From Lepturacanthus savala (Eukaryota > Chordata > Actinopteri > Scombriformes > Trichiuridae): a DNA stretch of 64,000 nt. The notes below the pieces were generated by a model. That model did not search any database. It saw nothing but the letters and a program-made list of their open reading frames with translations, and was not told where the DNA came from. How positions within the stretch are numbered: the first letter of the stretch is position 1; every line of letters begins with the position of its first letter. The position numbers and the translations under genes were made by a program. Shown piece after piece: positions 1 through 13,000 of the stretch. The stretch spans positions 7,061,001-7,125,000 of the forward strand of contig CM060467.1 in NCBI GenBank assembly GCA_030544235.1, given 5' to 3'.

Positions 1-510
1 CTCCTACAGATTCCCTATAGTGCCACCATGAATGTGAGGGGGAGGCCAGCCTGCCTACTGCACATAACTACCTAAACTATCTTAAATCATTTTAAGTTCT
101 AAAAGGCAAAGACTAATTACTGTGAGAGCATCTAGTTGAACATATGAACTATATAAATTAAATGCAGAAAGAATAATCAAACAATGCTGATAATTTAAGT
201 GTAATCTGTAATGTTTCTTATAATAAGCTGACTGACATGAATAAATATTTCACACTTCTCAAGTGAACAGACTGTTTTGTTGCTGTGTTTACGATACCAC
301 ATTAATCACATGGATTAGTTGTTGTCTAGTGTTGCTCCTTGAATTTAAAAAGCTGTCAATCAATTTAAGTCTAATAACATGTTTCAGTCCTGCGTTTTGA
401 TTAATGACACAATGGCTGCTTTTGTCTTCATTTGGATCACAATTCGCCTGAATGGTTGCGTTAATAAATTCATAAACCCAATCTTTCTTCTTTTCCCCTT
501 CAACTTCCAG
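1..510 (+). other. trio intron, upstream part
   Basis: AT-rich sequence with no convincing exon, ending in a polypyrimidine tract and CAG at 508-510. A short open frame from 379 runs through the acceptor into the exon in a different frame from trio and is not supported. Confidence 0.7.
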
Positions 511-3500
511 ATACCTTATCTGTATCCAGTAATGACGCCCTGCAGCCAGGCTCCAGCCAAACCCTGGGTCCTCACAGCTCCCCCGGCCCCAAACGTCCAG
601 GCAACACCTTAAGGAAGTGGCTGACTAGCCCAGTGCGGCGGCTCAGCTCCGGCAAAGCCGACGGCCATGTCAAGAAGCTTGCTCACAAGCACAAGAAGAA
701 CCGCGACGGCACAAGGAAGAACATGGACATGATGGTCGGCTCGCAGAAGGATTCTGACGACAACGCCGCCACGCCACAGGACGAGACACTGGAGGAGGTA
801 AGGGCTGATAGAGCAGTAGATCACACTTACCTGGTTAGAACATTCAGGAACCCAGTTGTGGTTCTGACCTCCTAGCTGACAGTCTTTATTTTTTTTCCTC
901 TCTCCAGCGTATGCGTAACGAGGGGCTGAGCAGTGGTACTTTGTCCAAGTCTTCCTCATCAGGCATGCAAAGTTGCGGGGAGGAGGAGGGAGAGGAGGGG
1001 GCGGATGCTGTCCCTCTACCTCCCCCTATGGCCATCCAGCAACACAGTCTGCTGCAGCCCGACTCCCAGGACGATAAGGTGGGTCAATGTGGATTAAACA
1101 TATACTCCCCATAGAATACTGTAATGTCCAAGAGTTGGAAGGAGGCTTACATGTGTATAAATATAAGACATTCCATAAAGTAAATTGACTTATAAATAGA
1201 ACTGAAATAGCTGTAAAAAAAAAAATAGTGAATAATAAAAAACTTAATCTAAAAAAGTGAGGTTATTTTTTTTCTTGTTTTACAGATTTGTTGTTTTCTA
1301 AAATAATCTATCTACATTACTGATATTTTTGCATGTTTTTTGTTTGTTTAATTCCTACAGACTTATTTTCTAAAATTATCTATCACATTTATTTTTTCTC
1401 AGTTCCACATGGATCTTTTCAAAACCACAGTGCAAACACACTAAATAAAACTACTAATATTTTTTTTTCTTTTCTTCTCTTACTTTCTTGACGGTTGCAT
1501 GTTTCCTTCCTTCAGCATTATGTTGATTTCTGTTCTGCCTCTCTTCTCTCCCAGTTCCCCTACCTATCCATGTAAAACCACTTCTTCATCTCCACCTTCT
1601 CTATTCATCTCTCGTTGCCTTCTCCAATTCTTTATCTCACTCCACTAAATGTCATTCCCCTGGAGTGTAATGAGTCCGTTGTTGCCAAAGTGAATGCTCC
1701 ATTCACTTGTTTCTGCTGTTGTGAGGTGTTTGTGGGACTAAATGATGTATCCCCAACAAGTTTGGTTGTTTACAGGGGATCCTCAAAAAAAAACTTTGCC
1801 TGCCACCATGCCTCAAACTGGACTGTGTTTCAGAGGCAAGATTTCTCTCTGATGGAGTATTAAGCAACACTGTTTGCTGTATACACGTTGTTTGACCCAT
1901 CATGGTGCTAGTGCTGGAATAGCAGTCCAATCCCAGAGTTTGCCCTTGACCTAAACCCGCCTCATAACCCCTATTTCCCCTGAGACCAGCCTGTGATTAG
2001 CTCCAACTTGGCCCCCAATTAACTCTTTTATTAGGGAGATCACACCCACCACGTCCTTATTTGGACTTGTGGAATATCCGGGTCCAAACTCAACAATGGT
2101 GAGCCTGATCGCATACACAATACTTACATTCGGGTCTGTATGCCTCCTGTATGCATGCAACACTCCTCGAGTTTTACATTTGTTCTGACTGACATACATT
2201 TTGTTGTTTTTTTATTTTTTATTTTTCTAACTCTGTCTTTTTTTGTTTGCTCTTTCTTTTTTCAGTCTGCATCCCGTCTGTCCGGTCGTCCCAGCAGCTC
2301 AGAGACACCCAGTGCTGCTGAGCTGGTCAGCGCCATTGAGGAGCTCGTGAAGAGCAAGATGGTGAGACAAGACTCACAAGTACATGAAAATGTGGCAATT
2401 TTTTTGCTTTTACACGAAACAATTCTGATCAACGCACATGCGAGCACACACGCCTTTTTTTTAGTGTTGACGGAGAATGGCATCATGTCCTATTAGTCAT
2501 CTGCCAGTACTGTGACTCACTATGCCAGCTGTCCTCTGTTCCAACAAATGGGCATTGCACTCTGGCCAATATCCCCAACACACACATGCCTACTGGACTG
2601 CATACAGACACATACCAAACTAAAATCAGTATGGTCTCCCCAGTACTGTAAATACCTCCAGCTTTACCTTTTTCTGGTTTTCTCCTTTCTCCAAACACAA
2701 AGCTACATCATATAACATAGTCACAGTAGTACAAAAACATCAAAAAAATATATACAATACACATCAAACTTAAAAGAAAAGCAGTGACAGCTTCTGTTTT
2801 AACAGAATTAATGTTTAAAAACACCCAAGAAAAAAATATTATATATGTTAGACTTTTCTGGATTTAGACTTTCCAGGACTAAGGGGCAATGAAGCTAAAA
2901 GCTATCTTCCCAATTTTCATGATAACACAAGGGACTGAAAACAACCAAAATCCTGTGAGCGCAGGCTATACCCATTAGTGGACCGAATGACAAGTTGCCC
3001 TAAAATGGCTTCATAGATAAATATGTGCCAATGCAGCCATCTCCAATAATGTAAGGATGTCAAACCTGACTGTTCATATAATAAATAGTAATGGGTGAGA
3101 GAATAGCATTCAGAATAAGACAAAAGGCACCGTGATAGACAGTGTCTTAGGGATGCAGCAGAGGCATGCAAATAAATGATATTGCCATAATCGGTCATGG
3201 GAAGAAACCTATTCATAACCAGTCTCTTTTTTGTAGTGAGGTTAAAACGATGCTTATTTCTAAAATAAAATCCCAATTTAATTCTAACTTTCTTGGCAAG
3301 TTTATCCACATGATAAGAAAAGGTAAGTTGTGAATCAACCCACACTCTGGGATATTTATAGGATGCCACCTGTTCCAGACAGTCTACTTCAATGGTAAAA
3401 AATGTGGAACAGGAGGCTGGAAATGTGCTCTAGAAAAATGCACGACTTTCATTTAACTATAATTTAAAACCAGTTTAAGATTTATTTAAATCTGCCTGAA

Positions 3501-4059
3501 TAGAGATAAACATTCTTTTGGCGGTGCTGAAAGGCGCAAGACAGAGAGGAAGCACAAGACTAAATTGTGTCATCAGCATACAAATGAAAATTAGATGAAT
3601 CAGAACTTAGTGTTTCTACACCGATATTATTTACATAGATTGTGAACAATATTGGTCCCAGAATAGATCCTTGTGGCACACCCCGGGCCATTGTCCTGGG
3701 AGATGATCTCTGACAATCAGCAAAAACAGTCAGTAGGATAATTTTCAAACCAGCATACAGCATTGACACTCAAGCCAATATTATGTAGCCTATTAATTAG
3801 CATGGTGCAGTCCATTGTGTCAAAGGCCTTGGATAAATTCTTCTGATTCTTCATCCCTCATTTCCCCTTATGTGCTCCTTCTCTCCATTTTCCCATCCTC
3901 CCCTCCCCAGTCCCTGGAGGATCGTCCCAGTTCACTATCCGTGGAGCAAGGCGACAGCAGCTCTCCCTCCCTCAATCCCTCCGACAACTCCCTCCTCTCC
4001 TCCTCCTCACCCATCGACGAGGTGGACGAGCGCAAGTCTGGCTTCTTCAAGAGAAGACA
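511..4059 (+). CDS. trio: trio: linker exons between SH3-1 and DH2
   Basis: Four exons (511-797, 908-1078, 2266-2361, 3911-4059) encode the low-complexity linker before the second DH domain. The first exon opens with the last two bases of a split Asn codon. It holds a basic stretch (KLAHKHKK) and an acidic one near DSDDNAATPQDE. The second has GLSSGTLSKSSSSGM and an acidic EEEGEEGAD run. The third encodes SAAELVSAIEELVKSKM, a short predicted helix. The fourth has LEDRPSSL and a serine-rich run before KRR. This order matches TRIO; the equivalent kalirin segment is clearly different. The fourth exon begins about 70 bp from a LINE remnant in the preceding intron. Confidence 0.93.
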
Positions 4060-7000
4060 GTGAGTTATGAGCCTGCGTCTTGTTAGGTGTTTTGATAAAC
4101 AGAAGCTGCTCGAGTTGAATCCCTTAATTATGCTTGTCGGTTTGTGTGCTTATATGGAACAATTCCGATGTTCATCCACAGCTGAGTGCATTACATTTGT
4201 ATTACATGGTTCTGTTTTCTGTCTCTCAGTTATGTGCTGCTGGAGCTGGTGGAGACAGAGAGAGACTATGTCAGGGACCTGGGATCAGTGGTGGAGGTAA
4301 TAAAAGAATTACAAAATATAAAGTATCTGAACACCAGCTTTCAGAAATTTGGTTGGTGTTTGCTGAATGTTGTACAAATGAGTCAATGTTCCTCCCCTTA
4401 GGGTTACATGAGCCGGATGAAAGAGGAAGGAGTTCCAGATGACATGAGAGGAAAAGACAAGATCGTCTTTGGAAACATCCATCAGATCTATGACTGGCAC
4501 AAAGAGTACGCCACCTGTCATTTTTAACTGTATCAGGTCATCTGCCTCAGTGTGAAGAAATACAACATAACATGACAAAAACAGTATTCTGTTACTCAAA
4601 TAAAGTGTTTCTCTATTCTTACTGGTCCACAGTTTTTTCCTGGGTGAGCTTGAGAAGTGTTTGGAGGATCCTGACTGGCTGGCTTCTTTGTTTGTCAAAC
4701 AGGTGAGTAATTTGTTTTACCTTCTGTTGTTGCGTCAGTAAAATATCCATTAATAAATGCTTTGTTTTAAGTAAGACATCAAGTAAGAACATTTTTTTGG
4801 TTTTCATCTGTAATATTACTTCCCACTTTTGAAAGCTGCTTCTGATTTCTGGCTTCGTTCTAAATGCAGGAGCGGAGGCTGCACATGTACATCGTTTACT
4901 GCCAGAACAAGCCCAAGTCTGAGCACATCGTGTCTGAGTACATCGACACTTACTTTGAAGTAAGAGCTACTGTGGCAAACATACAGTGCAGTACTGTAAA
5001 TGTACTTATTTTGTTAAATATTTAAGCAGAATATCCGTGTTGTATTGTTTAAGTGTTAAGTCTCTCTTAGAGACATTCCTCTCTTAGAAACATTCCTCTC
5101 TTTGACCAGGACCTTAAGCAGCGATTGGGCCACAGGTTGCAGATCACAGACCTGCTAATCAAGCCTGTCCAGCGCATAATGAAGTACCAGCTACTACTAA
5201 AGGTTAATTCACTACAGTGTTTAGTAGTCTGCAGTTAGAGTTCAGGCTCAAGAAATAGCTAATATTTGTATTGAACATGTTGATCAACACAATCAATGTT
5301 TCTAATTAAATTTACAGGATCTTCACAAAGTTTCTAAGAAGGCTGGAATGGATACAACAGAGTTGGAGGTAAGAAGTGCTGCCTATATTTCAACACACTT
5401 ATCCACTGCTCTCCATTGTGCTTCCGCTCTTGAACCACACCTGACATGATTCATTGTATGTTCCTACATTGGTGATTACAGGTCCTAGGCTGAATATGTT
5501 ACAGATCTGTCTCTTTAGATACTGGAGTTTGGATTGAGGATTATGTTTCCGCTCTTCCTCATATAATACCGTACCTCATATAAGCAACTTGCCCCCTAAA
5601 GTTTGTTTTACTCTGTTGTGCTACTTTAGAAAGCTGTAGAGGTGATGTGTGTGGTCCCCAAGCGCTGCAATGACATGATGAATGTTGGACGTCTTCAAGG
5701 CTTTGATGTAAGAATGCTCTTTATTCTCTATATGTGTATTTTTGGATAACATTGTCTAATTTACCCTGCAGAAATCAATTTCTAATTCTAGCCAACTGCC
5801 ACCAGGTGTCAGTGTGCACTCAATTTTGTTCAGAGATCTGTCAGAAATACTGGAGGCGGTTTGTTTACTGTTATATTTAGCTTTTTCTCTGTCAAAACAG
5901 GAACAATGTGTGTTTCCTCTCTCCTCTCTGTTTTTATAAGAGCATACTTGTATCCACCGTACTCTGACTTCCTCTCCCTCTGTACTCTCTTTCTTTCTTT
6001 AGGGTAAAATTGTAGCCCAGGGCAGATTGATCCTGCAAGACACTTTCATGGTTTCAGACCAGGATGGAGGACTTCTGTCCAGAATGAAAGAAAGGAGAGT
6101 CTTCCTCTTTGAGCAGATAGTCATATTCAGTGAGCCTCTGGACAAAAAGAAGGGCTTCTCTACTCCTGGCTACCTCTTTAAGAACAGCATCAAGGTTAGT
6201 GTAGCTCAATAAAATGGCAGTAAGATACCCTGCCAGAAAATAGTCAGGTTCACTTTATAGTATACAAATTTAAACATCTCCTTTTTTTGTCCTTATACCC
6301 CTTTTATTCCCACCGCTCCTTTTCTTCTCCCATTCCTGTTGTATTGCTTCAGGTGAGCTGGTTGGGTCTAGAAGAAAATGCAGAAGACCCCTGCAAATTC
6401 ACACTGACTTCCAGATCTTCAAGTGGCAGCCTGGAGAGATACACCCTGCATTCAACGAGTCCCGGGGTCAGTCAAGTCTGGCTCCACCAGGTCAGCCAGA
6501 TACTGGAGAACCAGCGCAATTTCCTCAATGGTAAGGCACTGTTTGTTACTGCACATAACCTGATACCAAAATGATCCAAAAAAAATGGTCAAACTACAGC
6601 AACCTACATGGGTCTACTGAAAAAGTGCACAAGTGAGAAAATCATTTTGTTTGAGTTATCAGGATTTACTAAAACTCTTTTAAACTCTTTGAATTGATGA
6701 TCATATCATTTTAGAATTTAGCAAAATTTGTGAAATGCTGAATCTAAAACACCTCCTCCCACAGCTCTGACATCCCCAATAGAGTACCAGAGGAATCATG
6801 TGGGTGGCAGTGGTCCCGGGGGCCCACCCAGCAGCAGCAGCAGCAGTACCGGAGGCCTGCCGGGCAGCAGCTCCAACATGGGAGGTGGTGGCGGTGGCGG
6901 CGGCTCCGGAGGATCGGGGAGCAGCTCCTCCTCTCTGTGCGGCCCTCGCTCCCGACCCTCCCGGATCCCCCAGCCGTCCTCACGCCTCCCCCAGCCCGTC

Positions 7001-10000
7001 CACCACCATCACCCCCCGGGCCCTGAGGGGCCCGACAGATCAGCAGGTATGTGGTCACCCTGCAACCCTCAGACCCCTCAGCCCCTCCTCTCTAACCCGT
7101 ATTCAGACCCCGCCATGAACGGAGAGCTGTTAACCTTAGAGGTGCCTAAGATGAGGATGCTGGATGGTCTGCACGGAAGCAACTGTAATAACAGTAACCG
7201 GCCATCAGGCAGCATGGAGGGAGGTGTCAGGCAGGTTCCGGGAAACTATGAGGAAATGCAGAAACACCAACCTGGTGGTATACCGCAGATGGCTGTGGCT
7301 CCTCTGAATTTGCCCCTCAAGAGCCCTCGCGTCGGGACAGTCTCCCCTCTGATTTCACCCCAGTCTCCTGGAGGAGGAGGAAAAGAAGTGTTTGTCCCAA
7401 GCAGCCCGGCTCATAAAGGCAACTCCTTCTGGTCCATGGTCCCAGCGATGCCTCCCTCTCCCAACAGCCGGCCCAGCTCCTTCTCCTACCTCAGTGACGG
7501 TGGTGGAGGAGGAGGGGACTCGTTGGGCAGAGGAAGCCATGGGACACCCTCTCATCACCGCCACTCCACCCACAGTAAGGACTTAGACCGCATGAGCACC
7601 TGCTCCTCCACCAGCGAGCAGTCCATACACTCCACCCAGAGCAACGGGGTAAGGCACCAAGTCGCGGCCAACAAGGCTTCACCAGTCACTAACCCCTGAC
7701 CTCACCGGCTGGCTGCCAGTCAGTCACTCTGCCGCTCGCTCTGAGAATGGCTTGCACACGCAATGACTACTACACCGAAGATTAACCGCTATCTGAGTGC
7801 ACTAACTTCACCGACAGTGTGTGTGAAAGAGAACTTTCTGGCTCTCCCAGAGTATACTAACAGCGTGATTCTGATTCATGAAGCGACTGTTGCTGCTTTC
7901 TTAGACACTCTCTTTTCAGCTTGTTTGTTTGCTTTTTTAACTTCAGCCAACAGGCACTAACAGTCACCAGATTGTTTCAAAATGTTCTCCTTACTCTCCT
8001 GTGGGAATATCCAAGATAATCAAGGACCTCTGGATCTTTTCATGTATGAGAGGTTCTTTGACGTTTTACCTTCTTTGTCTTTTTGTCCTGCAAGCCGGTT
8101 TCACCTAAACTTTGCAATTTTACACCAACTTCTGTCTGTCTGCAGGCTGATAAAGCCTTCTTTATTTAATCTCAGGAATCTTGTATTTCCCTGTCCTTGA
8201 TAACAAAAAAAGTCCCTTATCATGCCGTTTGGCACCTGGAGCTCCTAACATCTGTTTCACAACCTCTCAGAGCTTAATTTCTGTCTTACAATGTGACCTG
8301 TCAGTCAACACTGTAGACCTAAATGACAGCTTTAACCATACCATTTTAGATTTTTAAAAAAGCTATTTGTAATGCTTCCTCTGATGCATGCATCAAGCAT
8401 ATTAGCAAGGTCATTTGTGTTTGTTACTGTCAATCAAATCAAGCATTTGATTGGTTTGAATTTACTGATACACCTACTATATGTCCCTTTTTCAGGATTT
8501 TGTGTGTGTGTGTGTGTTTGTTGGATTGAGAGCTTGTAAAGTCTCACCGTGTTCTGTCTAAACACAGATGTTTAAATGGAATGTAATGCCGCCTTTCAAT
8601 TCTCTCCTCATCTGACAGAGTGAAAGCAGTAACAGCAGCAGTGTGTCCACCATGTTGGTGACCCAGGACTATGTGGCAGTGAAGGAGGATGAGATCAGTG
8701 TGGTGCAGGGCGAGGTGGTCCAGATGCTAGCCAGCAACCAGCAGAGCATGTTCCTGGTGTACCGGGCAGCCAATGAGCACTGCCCTGCCGCTGAGGGCTG
8801 GATCCCTGGCTATGTGTTAGGACACACCTCATCCTCCATCACCCCTGAACTCCCAGAGGGAACCATCAAGTAAGAATAAGTGACATTCCTCCTGTTCCTG
8901 AGACAAAAAACATGTCATAAAAGTAATTTACAAGCCCAACAAGTGATGTCTCAGATTTTTTTTAAATAACAGACAGCTCCAGGACAATTCCAAGATGTAG
9001 GACAATGTTTGGCCAAATCTCTGCACACCTATGGAATTATTTGTCATTACAAATTAATTATCAAACAGAATTGAAGAGGTTTAGTAAATAAGTTAAATAT
9101 TGGCTTACGCAGCAGCAGAAGTGTGAACATTATTTTTTTGCTTTTTATCAGTAATTGCCAACTGCAACTGTGTTGATTCAACTATTGCATTATTCACTGT
9201 GTTTGTACCATCGCATTGTTTTAAATGTATTTAGTATATATTGTATTTTAAACACCTGACCAGGGACAAAGACAGCACATTAGCTGAAACTAGATGTCTT
9301 AGATAAGTCACATTTTCCCTTTTTTGTGGCAGTGTTGTGAAATAAACATTAAATAATACATTTAAAAAAAAATTAAAATTCTTTCTTTTGGTCTTGTTTG
9401 GTTTAGAAAATCATTATCATGGCACACAGCTCTCCGTATCCGCCGGAAGTCTGAGAAGAGAGACAAAGAAGGCAGGAAGATGGAAAATGGCTACCGCAAG
9501 TCTCAGGACAGTCTGGCCAACAAAGTCTCTGTCAAGGTGGAGAAAAGATGTTTTAACTGAGTTAAAAAGTTTCATTTACTTATTTCCACTCTTTACATTT
9601 TGACAAATGCAAGGAATTTAATTTTATCCTTCCATTTTCATTACAGCTTCTAAATCCCAACTTCATCTATGATGGTATGTATGCATTGTTGTCATTAAGC
9701 TCTCTTAAAATTATACACTAATGGTATTCCTTTCTGCGCTATGAGTTTTTAAAAACTTCAAATGTGTGAAACTATGTCACAAGATTTCTTATATCAGTTC
9801 GTCTCATCAACTTTGACCTCTATTCTTCCTCTCCAGCTCCTCCAGAGTTCCTTATCCCAGTCAGTGATGTAGCATGTGAGAGCGGTGACAGTGTTACTCT
9901 GAGATGTAAAGTGTGTGGTCGACCCCGAGCCACCGTCACCTGGCGAGGACCAGACAACAACACTCTGAGCAACAATGGACACTACAGCATCACTTACAGG

Positions 10001-13000
10001 TAAATGAATCACCTTCAGTGTAAATAAGTTCCTTCCTCTTTAAGTATTTTATTTTTTTAGATTTTATAAAACAACAATTGCAGAATATATGTCTAACTGC
10101 CTCTGTCAGGTAGGATTTTTACTTGACATCTGTCAGAATCTTGGTACAAAACGTTTTTGTTTTTTTTTATAACAGAAGAGAACAGACGTCAACAGTTTGA
10201 TTGTGATTAAATTCATATTTACTTAGAAGACACAAAGGGGCTTAGGGCACTCAGGAAACTTCAGATCATAATCATAATCAGGTGCTCTACGGGTGAAATC
10301 AGAATCCAAAAAAGAAAGAAAAAGCAGATGCACTCTGAGATTTAAAAAAAAAAAGTATAAAAAGACTTTTAATATAACGTGGCAAGAATAATTTCAAAAG
10401 CACATGGGCCTAGCTTTACAGCCATATTGGCCTTCATCAGGGCACAGACACAGGGAGTAGAACAAAGGTTAAAATATACACCACTAGCCATCCCATTATG
10501 TCATCATTGATTAAGAAAACTCTAATACAGACTTCCCACTAAAGAGAAAGACAAGATATTTCAAAAGGGAAACAAATAACCTATCAGAAAAAAACTTCAT
10601 GAATGTCTATATATCACACAAAGGGGTAAAAGTCATATTCTTAATTCAGCTCAGGGAAAGAGGTTGCCTTCAGTTTGCTGTTTCCAAAAGATTTTCCTTT
10701 GGAGGAGGGTCCTTAGATGGTCTTCACCTCTTGGAGGTCTGGACACCACCTCTGTAGCCATCAATTTGAGGGAGGATACAGAGGGCTGCCTGTTGGTACT
10801 GGACTGCTGTGGGATTTATATTCGCTTGTTTCTACAGTGAGACGGGAGAAGCAGCTCTGCGTATCCTGGGAGTGTCTGTAGAGGACAGCGGCGTGTACAC
10901 CTGCGTCGCCACCAATGTAGCTGGCTCTGTCACTTCCTCCGCCAGCCTCAGAGTCTCAGGTGAGCGTTCTATAACGGTATGAACCCTCGCTGCCGTTATT
11001 TCTCTGCGACCTGGGTCTGTTCTGTAAATCTTAATGGGTCCTCTAACAAGAGGGTTTTTGAATAAGAAGTCTTATTTATAACAGGCCACTCAGTAAATGT
11101 TGAGATACTATTTAGTATGCTTGACCCATTGTGAAATTTACACTTATTCAGGAAGCCCTGATGATGGCAGTGAAGTTCTCTGGAAAAGCGGCTTTGAGTC
11201 CCACTACACAGACATCACTGAACTAGGAAGGTAAGAACGCACTGCGTATCATCTCAAATCTCCCTCAAAACACAACTCTCATTTCATGCGACGCTTAATG
11301 ACCACATCAAAGCTATTGACATTTAACCAGCCAATCATCGGAAGTGATAAAGATGAGATTGATTCATGCAGTATCTTGCTTGTTGACTACATTCAGTACT
11401 ACTAAATCTTACACATTACACTCATCCTCAGTTAATTTTGCCCTTTAAATCAAGTCCAGAGAAACACATTGTAATTAAATACAGTATGTGTGAAGGGAAA
11501 AAAGTAAAGCATCCTCTGTAGGATTGAAAAGTGTGGAAAGAGCTCTAGAAAAATGTATAGAGTAACAACAAATAAAATGTCTGTTAAAAATATCAAAAAT
11601 AAAAAGGCCAAGCAGCATTAAAGAGGCATTCAGATCTTCTATTAACCCTCTGTTCTCCTCCGAAGGGGCCGGTTCTCAGTGACTAGACGGTGTGACCAGA
11701 GAGGGAGCAAGCGAACAATAGCAGCAAAACACATTAACAAGAAGTTGCTGCGTCGCGAGCAGGTTCTGCAGGAGGTCCGACTCCTGCAGACCCTGGACCA
11801 TCCCAACCTGGTCAAGCTGCTGGACACATATGAGACAGCCAACAGCTACATCCTTGTGCTGGAGATGTAAGTACAGAAGTGGCTCCACATTGCCTTATGG
11901 ACCCTGCAAGTTGGCTGTATGCCAATATAAAACATTTGGAATTTTAGAGTAGCTAAAAAGACATCTTTGTGTCTTTGCTATTTTCAGGGCTGACCAAGGC
12001 CGTTTCCTGGACTACATCGTGAGCTGGGGCAACCTGACTGAAGAGAAAGTGGCTCTATACCTCAGAGACATTCTTGAGGCACTCCACTTTCTGCACAGCT
12101 GGCAGATCGCACACCTTGACCTCAAAGTAAAAGTTCATTCTTATCTCACACCTGCTTCGGGTTGCATACTGAAATGCATCCGGGTACCTGTTTTGCAAAG
12201 AGCAGGAAATCATGACGAATTTATAAAGTAGGCTACAGGAAATGTGCTGCTGTTGATGGTATCTGCTGCTCCTGGCTAAAATTCCATTTCTCTGCCCCCG
12301 CAGCCTGAGAACATTGTGGTAGAGCATGTATCTTCCCAGCCAGTGGTGAAGCTGACAGACTTTGGCGACGCAGTTCAGCTGAACCCTCACTCCTCCTACA
12401 TCCATCCTCTCCTGGGGAGCCCTGAGTTCTCTGCTCCTGAGCTGGTCCTGGGTCAGCCTGTATCTGTGACATCTGACCTCTGGAGCTTAGGTCTGTAACC
12501 ATGTGCAAGTAGTTAGTAACTTGAGTTTAACATGAAGAAACCAGTTTAGCAATTCACAGTTCTGTGTTATAGCAGTTTTGTTGATGTCACAATGGCTAAT
12601 CTCACATATTTACATAGCTTAAATAGGGATGTAAAATTCCAAAGGTGGAAATGCTCCATGGTAATTAACAGAAATATACTGGAATAAAAGAGAATATATG
12701 GGAATAAACCAAAATTCTATATTTACAAAATATTAAAAATATTTACCAAAAAACAGTTGATTAAAAAGGGAATAATCAAACATTTTAATTAAAATAGATA
12801 TTTATTTTTACATTATTCTCTAGTCTTGACTGGCTTCACATTGACTCATTTGCTCAAAATGCTTTATGTAAGATATTAAAAGCATCAAGATACAATTTAA
12901 AAATAGTTGATTAAAAAGGGAATATTTTTACTTAATTAAAATTAATAAAATAAAAAAAATCAAGAAATTGAAATAAAAAAAAATGCTGATTAAAAAGGGA

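Noticed and set aside
609..959. Minus-strand open frame opposite the first trio exons
   Set aside because: Antisense shadow of GC-rich trio coding sequence; no domain and no splice logic.
9837..11230. Kalirin rather than trio
   Set aside because: Kalirin has an FN3 domain between Ig and kinase and different linker sequences; here Ig passes directly into the kinase and linkers match TRIO.
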